Below, in pieces: positions 34,047 to 43,690 of a stretch of DNA of 64,000 bases (the first letter of the stretch is position 1; each line of letters opens with the position of its first letter). The position numbers and the translations under genes were made by a program. The DNA is taken from contig LRSK01000051.1 of NCBI GenBank assembly GCA_001563325.1, positions 1 to 64,000 on the forward strand, in the 5' to 3' direction. The notes below the pieces were generated by a model, which was given only the letters and a program-made list of their open reading frames with translations, did not search any database and had not been told where the DNA came from. The stretch is from Candidatus Thorarchaeota archaeon SMTZ1-83 (lineage in GTDB: Archaea > Asgardarchaeota > Thorarchaeia > Thorarchaeales > Thorarchaeaceae).

Positions 34047-36359
34047 TTGAAGATTGAGTATGTTGATGCCCCAGGATTGCGAAAGGAGAGCATAGACTAT
34101 AGGGAGTACCAAGTCAGTCTCTCCAAAGTAGCATCAAGAGAAAGCACCATGATTGTGTTGAGCACCGGACTCGGAAAGACTATCATAGCTGCGTTGGTTG
34201 CTGCCAGGCGACTTTCTGACTATCCTGAGTCAAAGGTATTGTTTCTCGCGCCCTCTCGTCCACTCGTTGACCAGCAGGCCCGATTCTTGAGAAGGGTCTT
34301 GGACATCGACCCCGATTTGGTAGTCTGCATGACTGGTCAGGATGCGCCCGATTCTAGACCTCAAATGTGGACAGATTCCAAGATTCTTGTGATGACTCCT
34401 CAAGCCTTACAAAATGATCTTGTCCAGAGAAGCTACGATCTCGGTCAGGTTTCGTTGATTGTCTACGACGAGGCGCATCGTGGAGTGGGAAACTACGCAT
34501 ATACTTTCATAGCTGAGCTATACGAGAGGCAGGCTGAGAATCCGCTGTCGCTTGGGTTGACTGCTTCGCCTGGACATCAGACTAACCAAATCAAGACCGT
34601 CTGCAAGAACCTTCGATTGGACAGAATAGAGGTTCGTAACGAAAGAAGCCCAGATGTACGGAAATATGTCGTTTCAATTGCTACCGATGTGCAATATGTT
34701 ACATTGCCCTCAGAAGTCGAGGTCTTGAAGGACATCTTGTACGGTCTACTTGAAGACTACAAGAAGCCAATTATCGACCATGGTTTCTCCATGCCCGACA
34801 GTCGCCGTCTAAGCCGAAAGGAAATACTTCGCGTGCAACAGCAAGTCAGGAAAGAGATTGGCTCGTATACCAAGCCTCCTCGAGGATTGTATCTGGTAAT
34901 ACGGAACCTAACGGCGGCTCTCCGGATTGTACACCTCATCGAGTTCATAGGTACACAGGGTCTCACTCCCACACTCCGCTACATTCAAGGAATCTACGAA
35001 GAAGTTCGAAACAAGAAGAGCTCAAAGGGAGTCAAGGACCTAATCTCAAAGACAGAGTTCAGGCAGTTTGAGAATCTGCTTCAATCGCTGATAGACAGAG
35101 GCCATCGCCATCCGAAGGCAGATGCCATTCTCGAGCTTGTCAATGAGCAGCTCTCTGTGGATCTTGACTCACGTATTCTCATATTCACAAGGTTTCGTGA
35201 CACGGCAGCCGAGGTCGTTCAGACTCTAGAGCAGTTGGAGCATGCGAGAGTAAGCCGCTTCGTTGGACAGAGTTCCAGAAGAATGGACAAGGGATTCAGT
35301 CAGAAGAAACAGGTCGAAGTTCTAGAGGGGTTCCGAAATAACGAGTTCAATGTGCTGGTAGCCACCCAGGTGGGAGAGGAGGGCCTTGACATTCCCGAAT
35401 GCAACCTGGTCGTGTTCTATGACTGCGTACCCTCAGTGGTCCCCTACATCCAACGTCGTGGAAGAACTGGACGCCACAGTCCAGGACGCGTTGTGATATT
35501 TGTCGCCCGAAAGACACACGACGAGTTCTATCATTGGAGCGTGATTAAGAAGTTGAAGAAGATGCCTTCTGCACTGAAGGAGGCTGAGGAAGACTCAGAT
35601 GAGAAACAGACTAGCCTCGAGGAATTCGTGGACGAAGATGTGGAGGAAGAGCCTGCAACTGCGGCAACGCCACCAAGATTGGTGAAACAAGACGACGAAA
35701 CCATTCGCATAATCGTTGATTCTCGAGAGCTTCCAACGGCTGTTCCGCGTGAGCTTACACGTCTTGATGTCGAGATCTCTGGAGAAAGCCTTGAGGTAGC
35801 GGACTACATTGTATCTGAAGAGGTGGCAGTAGAGCGGAAGGAGTCCGATGACTTCATTCAATCATTGATTGATGGTCGCCTCTTTGTACAACTGACTGCT
35901 CTACGCTCAGCCTATCGCCGCCCTGTGCTGATAATAGAAGGTGAACAGCTTATCGGGCTTCGAGCAGTTAATCCCGCGTCCATCTATGGTGCACTTGCCT
36001 CAATCGCTATTCGCATTCAAGTCCCGATCCTCTGGACAAGGAATGCCGAAGAAACCGCGAATGTGTTGTATCGGTTGGCGCACCTCGAACAGGTTGGAGC
36101 CAAGCGCCCACTGCGAACAAGGACGGGAGAAACAAGGATAGGGGACGCTCAGACGCTAGAGTACATCATGTCTGGTTTTCCGGGTGTAGACACAGTAATC
36201 TCACGTGCTCTATTGACTGAGCTTGGGTCCCTTGAGAAGGTCTTCTCAGCAGAAGAAAAAGATCTTAGAAAGGTAAAGGGTGTGGGACCAAAGATTGCAG
36301 GCAGAATAAAGCGCCTATTGAAGACGGAGTATCCTTTCCACAGTGATACCAATAACTGA
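34047..36359 (+). CDS. hef: Hef-type helicase/nuclease (FANCM/XPF homologue)
   Basis: 770 residues. The SF2 helicase comprises Walker A STGLGKTI (about 33-40), DEAH box VYDEAHRG (about 141), and motif VI QRRGRTGRH. The XPF-type nuclease domain has ERKESDDF (about 596-603), then tandem helix-hairpin-helix at the C-terminus. Processes stalled forks and branched DNA. A PCNA-interaction-like motif QTSLEEF is at 521-527, in the linker between helicase and nuclease. TTG start at 34047; the upstream ATG at 34030 is followed by a stop after one codon. Confidence 0.95.
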   Translation: MKIEYVDAPGLRKESIDYREYQVSLSKVASRESTMIVLSTGLGKTIIAALVAARRLSDYPESKVLFLAPSRPLVDQQARFLRRVLDIDPDLVVCMTGQDAPDSRPQMWTDSKILVMTPQALQNDLVQRSYDLGQVSLIVYDEAHRGVGNYAYTFIAELYERQAENPLSLGLTASPGHQTNQIKTVCKNLRLDRIEVRNERSPDVRKYVVSIATDVQYVTLPSEVEVLKDILYGLLEDYKKPIIDHGFSMPDSRRLSRKEILRVQQQVRKEIGSYTKPPRGLYLVIRNLTAALRIVHLIEFIGTQGLTPTLRYIQGIYEEVRNKKSSKGVKDLISKTEFRQFENLLQSLIDRGHRHPKADAILELVNEQLSVDLDSRILIFTRFRDTAAEVVQTLEQLEHARVSRFVGQSSRRMDKGFSQKKQVEVLEGFRNNEFNVLVATQVGEEGLDIPECNLVVFYDCVPSVVPYIQRRGRTGRHSPGRVVIFVARKTHDEFYHWSVIKKLKKMPSALKEAEEDSDEKQTSLEEFVDEDVEEEPATAATPPRLVKQDDETIRIIVDSRELPTAVPRELTRLDVEISGESLEVADYIVSEEVAVERKESDDFIQSLIDGRLFVQLTALRSAYRRPVLIIEGEQLIGLRAVNPASIYGALASIAIRIQVPILWTRNAEETANVLYRLAHLEQVGAKRPLRTRTGETRIGDAQTLEYIMSGFPGVDTVISRALLTELGSLEKVFSAEEKDLRKVKGVGPKIAGRIKRLLKTEYPFHSDTNN

Positions 36360-36373
36360 GAGAGTTCCGAGAA

Positions 36374-37045
36374 CTAGTAGACTTTCGGATTCTCTCCCTT
36401 GCCGTCAAGATACGCCTTCCTGAAGGCATAGAACATCTGACGTGACACATCGCAGTATTTCTCGAAATCAGAGTCGTCTAGCAAGACCACACTTAGAATT
36501 CGTCTAAGGGCCACGTACACTCCGGGATCAATCTCCGGTATCTCTTTGAGAATCCGCTTTGCCCTTTCTCGACCCTTTCTCCAGAGCTCGTCCTGCTCGT
36601 GAAAGTGACTCGCAAGCTCTCTCATCGTCGCGTCATCGGGAATGGAGAACCCCATAGGTTTCAGGGTTCCGACTAGGTCAAGAGATTTCTCTATCTCAGC
36701 AGGAACTCGTTCAGGAAGATCATCTAGGCTGCCGGTGGCAATGAATATGGTTTCTGCTGTTGCTCGCCAAACCTTCGTCATCACATGAGAGGCGCCATTT
36801 CCGGCTGGAGCGTATCCTTCCTGTTGAATCAGTCCGCTCTTCTCCAACTCCTTCAGATGGTAACGTACGGTCTGCGGCTTGACATCCTTGTCGGATCCTT
36901 GTTCTTCCAAAAAGCTGCAGAGCTCAGAAGTTGACATAGGCTTGGCTCTAAGAGCATGGAGAATCTGTCTTCGGCTCTCGTCATTGAGTGCACGGACTGC
37001 CGCCGCTACTTCTTCTTCGCCGGCAAGTATCTTCACAGGGTCCAA
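36374..37045 (-). CDS. ArsR-type winged-helix transcription regulator
   Basis: 223 residues. The N-terminal HTH covers about 15-80 (ALNDESRRQILHALRAKPMSTSELCSF, then VRYHLKELEKSGLIQ). The long C-terminal domain of about 140 residues is mainly helical and unrecognised; it may sense a ligand. Convergent with hef, upstream of which no operator can be assigned. Confidence 0.7.
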   Translation of the reverse strand: MDPVKILAGEEEVAAAVRALNDESRRQILHALRAKPMSTSELCSFLEEQGSDKDVKPQTVRYHLKELEKSGLIQQEGYAPAGNGASHVMTKVWRATAETIFIATGSLDDLPERVPAEIEKSLDLVGTLKPMGFSIPDDATMRELASHFHEQDELWRKGRERAKRILKEIPEIDPGVYVALRRILSVVLLDDSDFEKYCDVSRQMFYAFRKAYLDGKGENPKVY

Positions 37046-37179
37046 CAGACAGCCTCCAGCTCTTCATCCATGTAAGTCGCGGTACGTTGCGAGGATTAGA
37101 TCACTCCACCCTCATTCAATTCCCTCATTGACAGCCATTTGCTGCCAGTGAAAGAAGATCCCATTCGTTCGTTGTTAGT

Positions 37180-37437
37180 CTATGCTGGGACATAGATCCA
37201 CTGCCGCATGTCCTGTAGACATGGTACTCTCTTGATTAACTTCTTCTTCAGGAGCTTCCTAAGTGCGTACCTTACAGTCCTTGGTGCGAAAGACACCTTG
37301 TCTAGGAGCTGCTTGGGAGTAACACCATTCTTACCGCTGGTGCGGAGAATGTCGAGCACTATCATCTGGCTCTTGGTGAGCTTCAGATCCTTAAGCTCCT
37401 CCTGCAGTTGTTCATTTGACATCATTGTAGTTTTCAC
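37180..37437 (-). CDS. Small winged-helix DNA-binding protein
   Basis: 85 residues. KLTKSQMIVLDILRTSGKNG, then VTPKQLLDKV and TVRYALRKLLKKKLIKRVP, fits a winged HTH with a basic wing. An internal ATG six codons in (MSNEQLQEEL) is an alternative start. It may regulate the divergent GlmU-like gene. Confidence 0.7.
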   Translation of the reverse strand: MKTTMMSNEQLQEELKDLKLTKSQMIVLDILRTSGKNGVTPKQLLDKVSFAPRTVRYALRKLLKKKLIKRVPCLQDMRQWIYVPA

Positions 37438-37532
37438 CTACTTTCGTTCGTCATGTTTGAAGCAGCAGAGTTCTCGAAACTTGCCTCAAACAACACCTTA
37501 TTTGTACAAAACAAAGTATATTAATCTATCGC

Positions 37533-37585
37533 AGCAGGGGGCGGAGTGTCGCGGTCCACTACCGCGCCATCTTTGGCCCTCTGCT
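37533..37585. other. Long hairpin upstream of the GlmU-like gene
   Basis: A 10-bp stem AGCAGGGGGC/GCCCTCTGCT (one G-T pair) closes on an internal 6-bp hairpin CGCGGT/ACCGCG with loop CCACT. It lies between a TATA-like TATATTAA (37518-37525) and a second TATA-like CTATAACA (about 37611-37618). It could be a small RNA, a leader structure or an operator for a dimeric regulator. Confidence 0.45.
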
Positions 37586-37610
37586 CACTCTTCTTGACTC
37601 CCGACAAACT

Positions 37611-37618
37611 CTATAACA
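37611..37618 (+). promoter_or_regulatory. TATA-like box of the GlmU-like gene
   Basis: CTATAACA, about 30 bases before the ATG at 37648, suitable for a near-leaderless transcript. Confidence 0.4.
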
Positions 37619-37647
37619 GAGTACATCATCGAAATGCTCGACCTATC

Positions 37648-38931
37648 ATGAAGAAGGCCGCTCTACTCGCCGCAGGTGAGTCAACACGAATGATGCCTCT
37701 TTCAGCGAACATGCCGAAGCACTTGCTACCCGCAGCAGGGAGGCCTTTCATATTCCATACCTTGAATGCCCTGAAGAAAGCCGGCATCACAGAAACTCTA
37801 GTGGTATACGGCTATCAGGGGGAGATGCTAAGGGAGGCCATTGATTCGGAAGACTGGGGAAAGATGAGTGTTTCTTACGTTCTGCAGGAGGAGAGAAAGG
37901 GAACAGCTCATGCAGCAGGACTCGTCAAGGACTTCGCAGGTGATGATACCGTACTCCTGATGAACGGTGATGTGATGACAGGACCCGGGACCTTCACGGG
38001 GTTGATTGATCATCACGAGAACAACAACTTTGAACTGAGTCTCTCCGTGTTTCCAATCGAAGATCCTTCGCCCTATGGTGTGGTAGCAGTGGAGGGTGAT
38101 AAGGCGACTGACCTTATCGAGAAGCCAACTCCGGAACAGATGGTTAGCAACCTGGTCAATGCGGGAATCTATGCAGCTGGAGAGTCCTTGTGGGAAGCAA
38201 TAGAGAAGACAGAGCTGTCACCCAGGAACGAATACGAGATTACTGACTCCATAATGATGCTCATCAAGACGAAGAACGTTGGTGTATTCACAATACCGTC
38301 TTGGTGGCTTGAGATCGGCCGACCTTGGGACTTGCTTGAGGCCAACGAACGCCCAATGAGGGAAATGAAAGGGCGGATTTCAGGAATAGTAGAAGATGGT
38401 GCCGTGCTCAAGGGAGAGGTCACAGTAAAGGAAGGATCTACTGTGAAGAGCGGCGCCTATGTTGAGGGCCCAGTGTATGTTGGTGAAGGTTCAATTGTCG
38501 GACCTAATTGCTACATTCGCCCGTACACATGCCTCACAGAGAATGTGAAAGTCGGGAATGGTTGCGAAGTCAAGAACTCACTGATCATGGACGGTAGTAG
38601 CATAGGGCACCTCTCCTATGTTGGAGACTCAGTAATCGGAAGGAAGGTCAATTTCGGGGCAGGCACTATCACAGCCAATCTCCGACATGATGACAGACCT
38701 GTGAGTGTGCGCGTGAAAGGGGAGTCGGTCAGCTCAGGCCGAAGGAAACTGGGAGCAATAATCGGAGACAATGTGAAGACAGGAATCGGGACCCTTCTCG
38801 CACCCGGAGTGGTGCTACACCAAGATGCACGTACTGGAATCGGGGTGGTGGTCGAGAAGGACATAGGACCCGGGAAGCTAGTAAGAGTCACTCAGAAATT
38901 GTCAGAAACGGACTATACGAAGGGACAGTAG
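37648..38931 (+). CDS. glmU: GlmU-like bifunctional sugar-1-phosphate nucleotidyltransferase/acetyltransferase
   Basis: 427 residues from the ATG at 37648; an in-frame ATG at 37546 would add an unconserved leader overlapping a hairpin. The N-terminal nucleotidyltransferase has AAGESTRMMPLSANMPKHL; the C-terminal left-handed beta helix of hexapeptide repeats (from about 270) has IRPYTCLTENVKVGNGCEVK. Makes UDP-GlcNAc or dTDP-sugars for surface glycan or N-glycosylation. The archaeal enzyme ST0452 is similar. Confidence 0.88.
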   Translation: MKKAALLAAGESTRMMPLSANMPKHLLPAAGRPFIFHTLNALKKAGITETLVVYGYQGEMLREAIDSEDWGKMSVSYVLQEERKGTAHAAGLVKDFAGDDTVLLMNGDVMTGPGTFTGLIDHHENNNFELSLSVFPIEDPSPYGVVAVEGDKATDLIEKPTPEQMVSNLVNAGIYAAGESLWEAIEKTELSPRNEYEITDSIMMLIKTKNVGVFTIPSWWLEIGRPWDLLEANERPMREMKGRISGIVEDGAVLKGEVTVKEGSTVKSGAYVEGPVYVGEGSIVGPNCYIRPYTCLTENVKVGNGCEVKNSLIMDGSSIGHLSYVGDSVIGRKVNFGAGTITANLRHDDRPVSVRVKGESVSSGRRKLGAIIGDNVKTGIGTLLAPGVVLHQDARTGIGVVVEKDIGPGKLVRVTQKLSETDYTKGQ

Positions 38932-38958
38932 TCTGAATATCAGGAAGGGAACGCAGCG

Positions 38959-40485
38959 TTGCCCAAGATTCGGCTGAAGGAACACAACATCATTGTGAAG
39001 GACCTGAGGCAGACCAGCGTCCTAGTAGGATACTGCTATCCGTCCACATACAGAGCTGGAATGACCAGTCTTGCGACTCATCTGTTCTACGAGGGATTGA
39101 ACCGCAGAGTCGATACTTCGTGTGAGAGGTATTTCAGATATGATGTGCCATCTCCTATACGCTCACTTGAGACTTCGCGTCCATTGAAGGAGAATCACGT
39201 CGTCGCCTTCTCTTTGACCTGGGAGGAGGACGTCCTGAATCTGCTCCAGATGCTGGACATGGACGGGATAGAAACCTTGTCGGAGAACCGAGGGCCAGAG
39301 AGTCCGATTGTACTTGTCGGAGGGCCTGTGGTGAGCGCCAATCCCGAGCCATACGCAGACTTCGTTGACGCGTTTGCGATTGGAGAAGGCGATCTAGTAA
39401 TCCATGATATTGTGGATGTTGTCCGTGACTCACCCTCAAGGTCAGATGCTATCGCCTCTATGACGGAGATTCCAGGGGTATACGTGCCCTCTGCAGGCCA
39501 GTCTTCAGTCAAGAGGCTCATTATGGACGATTTGGATGACCTGTTTCACCCGGTCGCTCAGATTGTCCCCGACGTGCCGGATGGTACGAAACTTGACCCG
39601 GTGTTTGGTAAGTCGCTCCTGGTTGAAGTCACAAGGGGTTGTGGATACTCGTGCAAGTTTTGCATGGTAGGCCACATCTGCCGCCCTCGCAGAGCCAGGT
39701 CACTAGACTGCCTGAAGGAAATTGTTGAGCAGGGGCTTGAGAAGACACCTGTTAGAAAGGTGTCGATGATAGGCTCCTCGTTAGGAGACTTGGATGGACT
39801 GGAGAGCTTCGCCAGTTGGATAGTGAGTCAGAATCTCCAGTTGTCAGCCCCGTCCTTGAGAGCTGACTCAATTACGCTCGAACTTCTCGAATCATTCGTG
39901 AAAGGAGGTCAGCGGACATTGACTATTGCCCCGGAGGCGGGTTCGGAACGTATGAGAAGGGCAATGGGTAAGGGGCTAGACGATGAGGAAATAGAGAGAG
40001 CCGCCCGTCTGGCCAAAGAAGCGGGCTACATAGCTCTGAAGCTGTACTTCATAATTGGGCTGCCTGAAGAGTCTGAAGAAGACATCATAGATATCTCAAA
40101 GATGGTCAAGAATCTGTCAGATGTATCGGGCCTTAGAATCACTGCTAGTATCAATCCCTTTGTGCCTAAGGCACATACAAGATGGGAGAGGCAGAGTCAA
40201 CCCGGTGTAGAGCAGCTTCGAGAGAGGCTAAGAATTGTTCAGAATGGTCTTAGGGACGTGCCGCGCGTAGAGGTCGAAGGAATTGACCCAAGAAGCGCCC
40301 GGATTCAGGCTGCACTGTCAGTTGGAGATCGTTCAATTGGAAGGGTGATTCACCTGGCGGCTCAGTATGGCGGACTGGGAGGTTGGAGACGCGCAGAGAA
40401 AGAGTCGGGACTCAGATTCCTCTCTTTACCAAGTGACACTGAGCGTCATAAGGCTAAACTACCGTGGTCCTTCTTGGTAAGCTGA
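38959..40485 (+). CDS. Radical SAM protein with B12-binding-like N-terminal domain
   Basis: 508 residues. Radical SAM motif CxxxCxxC in TRGCGYSCKFCMVGHI (about 225-238). The N-terminal 150 residues resemble the cobalamin-binding-like fold of TIGR03960/YgiQ-type proteins (CYPSTYRAGMTSL). The C-terminal region has PEAGSERMRRAMGKGL, a typical SAM-binding signature. The substrate is unknown; this archaeal subfamily is uncharacterised to my knowledge. TTG start 27 bases after glmU. Confidence 0.75.
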   Translation: MPKIRLKEHNIIVKDLRQTSVLVGYCYPSTYRAGMTSLATHLFYEGLNRRVDTSCERYFRYDVPSPIRSLETSRPLKENHVVAFSLTWEEDVLNLLQMLDMDGIETLSENRGPESPIVLVGGPVVSANPEPYADFVDAFAIGEGDLVIHDIVDVVRDSPSRSDAIASMTEIPGVYVPSAGQSSVKRLIMDDLDDLFHPVAQIVPDVPDGTKLDPVFGKSLLVEVTRGCGYSCKFCMVGHICRPRRARSLDCLKEIVEQGLEKTPVRKVSMIGSSLGDLDGLESFASWIVSQNLQLSAPSLRADSITLELLESFVKGGQRTLTIAPEAGSERMRRAMGKGLDDEEIERAARLAKEAGYIALKLYFIIGLPEESEEDIIDISKMVKNLSDVSGLRITASINPFVPKAHTRWERQSQPGVEQLRERLRIVQNGLRDVPRVEVEGIDPRSARIQAALSVGDRSIGRVIHLAAQYGGLGGWRRAEKESGLRFLSLPSDTERHKAKLPWSFLVS

Positions 40486-40511
40486 AATCGCATCGGTCAT
40501 CTTGGCTAAGG

Positions 40512-40519
40512 TTATAAAT
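40512..40519 (+). promoter_or_regulatory. TATA box of the DUF2095 gene
   Basis: TTATAAAT, 77 bases before the ATG; a GGTGATC ribosome site lies just upstream of the start. Confidence 0.45.
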
Positions 40520-40588
40520 GATTAATTCAGAAGTAACTCGGAAGACACACCAAGACTGGTCACGGTGCAACTTGTCTGGTGATCAACA

Positions 40589-40930
40589 ATGTCACGAGAA
40601 GAGTTCGATGAAGAGTACCCTGCACTGAGCGAGGAGCTCGCGGAGGGACAAACCAAGACCCACAAGATAGATGGTGTCCGCGCAATGGCCGAGGAATCCG
40701 ATGAACCACAAGATCACAAGACGTTTGTCCCAGATGTTGTTGACTACATCCGTAGGTGTGACACAGTGAAACAGGCAATGGAGATCATCGACTACTTGCT
40801 TGGGCGTGGGGAGATTAGTCGTTCGGACGCGCGGGATATCAAGGCTCAGCTGAAGACAGATGGGCTTCGGAGCTTTGGGGCCAAGAAAGAGAAGGACCAC
40901 TACCTGCACCATGGAATAGGTTCAGAGTGA
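40589..40930 (+). CDS. DUF2095 family protein
   Basis: 113 residues, acidic N-terminus. FVPDVVDYIRRCDTVKQAMEIIDYLLGRGEIS and GLRSFGAKKEKDHYLHHG match the archaeal DUF2095 pattern. Small, soluble, function unknown. Confidence 0.75.
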   Translation: MSREEFDEEYPALSEELAEGQTKTHKIDGVRAMAEESDEPQDHKTFVPDVVDYIRRCDTVKQAMEIIDYLLGRGEISRSDARDIKAQLKTDGLRSFGAKKEKDHYLHHGIGSE

Positions 40931-41023
40931 GTTGCTTCCGCAATTCGCTGAACAGAGTTATTGGGCTAGGTTACACACGATCATATGTGGTGCTGTCTCT
41001 AAGAGGGGTTGCTAGGTTCTCTC

Positions 41024-42424
41024 TTACCTTGCGAACTTGTATACGCCCCTCTCGCTTGCCCAGGATATTGTTTCGGGGTCGCACCTCTTGAGCTCGCGCT
41101 CGGGAAACTCACTCAGAAGGTTCCAGCCTAGGTCAAGTGTGTACTCGAAGGAGCGATCCTCGAACTCATCTTGGCTGATGAACTCCTGTTCGAAGCGATC
41201 GGCAAACTTGAGGTACTTCTGGTCACGATCCGTGAGAGCCTCCGATCCAACAACGGCAACAAGGTCTCTCAAGTCAATCCCCTCTGAGTAGCCGTAGTAC
41301 AGCTGTGCTTGGACTTCTTTGTGATCAAAGCGGGTCATCCCCTCGCCGATGCCCTCCTTCATGAGCCTACTCAGTGATGGACCAGGGTCAATTGGTGGAT
41401 ACACGCCCCTTCGGTGAAGCGCTCTGCTCAATGGAAGCTGGCCCTCAGTGATGTAGCCAGTCAAGTCAGGGATGGGATGCGTCATGTCATCCTGTGGCAT
41501 GGAGAGAATCGGCATCTGTGTAATCGTGCCATTCCTTCCATGGATTCTCCCCGCTCGCTCATAGATGAGGCTCAGGTCGGTATACAGGTAACCTGGATAG
41601 CCACGGCGACCAGGAACCTCAGACCTTGCTGCACTGATCTCTCGAAGAGCCTCTGCATAGTTCGTCATGTCAGTCAGCACTACAAGAACATGCATCTCAG
41701 ATTCGTAGGCCAAGTACTCGGCTGCTGTAAGTGCAGCCCTAGGTGTGATGATTCGTTCAATTGCAGGGTCGTTGGCCAAGTTCAGGAACATCGTAGTGTG
41801 TTCCAGAGCGCCTGTTTCTTCGAAGGACTTCATGAAGTACTGGGCCTCTGTGGCAGTAATACCCATGGCCGCAAATACAATGGCAAAGTCACCCTCTTCA
41901 CCGGGAATCTTCGACTGCCTCACAACCTGAGCAGCAATCCGGTTGTGAGGAAGGCCCGATCCTGAGAAGATTGGAAGCTTCTGTCCTCGTACAAGTGTGT
42001 TCAAACCATCTATTACAGAGAGTCCTGTTTGGATTGGCTGACGGGGGTATTGTCGAGCATAGGGATTGATTGGAGATCCATAGATGTCCCAGTGGTCCTC
42101 AGCAGTGAGCACAGGACCAGTATCAAGGGGGTTGCCTGAACCATCAAGAACACGTCCCAGAATCTCGCTGGAAACTGGGAGCCTGAGAGTATCACCAGTG
42201 AATCTCACTGCAGTAACGTTTGTGTCAAGACCACTGGTGCCTTCAAAGACTTGAATTACGGCTCTGCCGCGGCCTGTTTCTAGAACGGTTCCTGTCAAGA
42301 GCTCGCCGTTTGGAGCACGAATCTTGACGACCTCGTTGTATCCGACATCGTGCGTGCTCTCCACCACAAGTAGCGGACCACTAACATCAGAGACTGTACG
42401 ATAGGCAATTGAGGACTTGGACAC
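41024..42424 (-). CDS. atpB: A-type ATP synthase subunit B
   Basis: 466 residues. Non-catalytic regulatory nucleotide-binding subunit of the A1 head. Recognised by [37 protein letters not shown] and the conserved [23 protein letters not shown] stretch. Normally next to atpA; here two unrelated genes intervene. Confidence 0.96.
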   Translation of the reverse strand: MSKSSIAYRTVSDVSGPLLVVESTHDVGYNEVVKIRAPNGELLTGTVLETGRGRAVIQVFEGTSGLDTNVTAVRFTGDTLRLPVSSEILGRVLDGSGNPLDTGPVLTAEDHWDIYGSPINPYARQYPRQPIQTGLSVIDGLNTLVRGQKLPIFSGSGLPHNRIAAQVVRQSKIPGEEGDFAIVFAAMGITATEAQYFMKSFEETGALEHTTMFLNLANDPAIERIITPRAALTAAEYLAYESEMHVLVVLTDMTNYAEALREISAARSEVPGRRGYPGYLYTDLSLIYERAGRIHGRNGTITQMPILSMPQDDMTHPIPDLTGYITEGQLPLSRALHRRGVYPPIDPGPSLSRLMKEGIGEGMTRFDHKEVQAQLYYGYSEGIDLRDLVAVVGSEALTDRDQKYLKFADRFEQEFISQDEFEDRSFEYTLDLGWNLLSEFPERELKRCDPETISWASERGVYKFAR

Positions 42425-42512
42425 CGTGATAGCCGCCTGAAATCATCTTGTCGAGTCTGTTCGCCTCGGTAAACTCATGCTAGTTTTAAGACTTCCCGTC
42501 TGGAGAGAAGGC

Positions 42513-43031
42513 TCAGAGCCAAGCTGTCACATGAAAGAATCCCAAGACAGGGGTAAGGAGTATTGCCCGGACAATGAGTGACTGTCCCTTTGATTTCAAG
42601 TCGCCAGCAAGCGGAGTAAAGTACAGGATTGCTCCGGCAAGGATGGCAACGGCAACTATGACGTCACCTATAGTTACAAGCGTGTGGATGAATTCAGCAT
42701 CTGTCATACCAATGTATTCCAGCCACGCAATCTTGGCGCCCTCAAATGTGAGTGGGTCAACACCGACTATGTCAACGAAATAGTCGAGGACTGGAGGACC
42801 GACTATGTAGAGAGCTACTCCGGCAACAACTAGGCCCTTTGCCAGACCGTCACTGAGCCCAGTAACATAGACCATGAAACCTACAAGAACGAATACGAGG
42901 TATCCACGAATGGCAAATGCCAGTGCTAGATTCAGAATGAGATCTGCCATCTCTATTATTGAGTCAAAAGAAGGAAACTCGAAGGGATTCTGTAGAATGA
43001 GAAGACATACTGTCAGACCCACTGACTCCAT
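42513..43031 (-). CDS. Four-helix membrane protein of unknown function
   Basis: 172 residues with four predicted membrane segments (about 27-50, 58-80, 120-145 and 150-170). Not recognised. It sits between the UDG and atpB; no similarity to ATP synthase subunits c, I or D is evident. Confidence 0.45.
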   Translation of the reverse strand: MESVGLTVCLLILQNPFEFPSFDSIIEMADLILNLALAFAIRGYLVFVLVGFMVYVTGLSDGLAKGLVVAGVALYIVGPPVLDYFVDIVGVDPLTFEGAKIAWLEYIGMTDAEFIHTLVTIGDVIVAVAILAGAILYFTPLAGDLKSKGQSLIVRAILLTPVLGFFHVTAWL

Positions 43032-43066
43032 ATCAGGTTGTCATTCCAGTCCAATTTAACCACCAC

Positions 43067-43618
43067 TCAGTCGAATTCGCGCTTCAGAGTCCAGAAGTCC
43101 TTCCTCATTTCATCTCTGAGTCTTGGGAATCGAAGTGCAGCTCCAGGGTGGTAGGTAATGAAGAACTTGCGGCCCTCGGCCTCATGGACTCGCCCATGCG
43201 CCTCTGATACTTTCAAGGGGCCGATGACTGAGGACACTGCTACTCCACCGAGAAGAACGATGATTTTCGGCCCGATTATGTCGATCTGGCGATGTAGATA
43301 TGGCTTACAGGCTTCAATCTCGTTCTTCCGAGGAGTTCGGTTGTTTGGTGGTCTTGATTTCAAGACCGAAGTTATGAACACCTCATCCCTCGAAAGGCCG
43401 ATCTCAGCAATCATATCAGTGAGCAGATTCCCAGAACGTCCAACAAAGGGCCTCCCGGATTCATCCTCCTTGACACCGGGTGCCTCGCCAACAAACATGA
43501 CTTGGGCGTTGATAGAGCCTTCTCCAGGTACAGCATTCGTTCGTGATACGTGAAGAGGACACTTTGTGCAATCCAGAATCTCTTGGTGGACAATCGCTAA
43601 TTCCCGGTCGCGGTTCAT
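43067..43618 (-). CDS. Type-4 uracil-DNA glycosylase
   Basis: 183 residues. Family 4 UDG features: C18 and C21 (ILDCTKCPLHVSR) with later cysteines for the [4Fe-4S] cluster, the active-site GEAPGVKEDESGRPFVGRSG, and a HPGAALRFPRLR motif with the catalytic-region His. Removes uracil from deaminated DNA. Its place inside an ATP synthase cluster is unusual. Confidence 0.92.
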   Translation of the reverse strand: MNRDRELAIVHQEILDCTKCPLHVSRTNAVPGEGSINAQVMFVGEAPGVKEDESGRPFVGRSGNLLTDMIAEIGLSRDEVFITSVLKSRPPNNRTPRKNEIEACKPYLHRQIDIIGPKIIVLLGGVAVSSVIGPLKVSEAHGRVHEAEGRKFFITYHPGAALRFPRLRDEMRKDFWTLKREFD

Positions 43619-43690
43619 CTCATGGTTCTAGAGAAACGGGAGCCGATAAACACCACTATTCACAATTGATTTGGCAGATTGTGTGTAATG

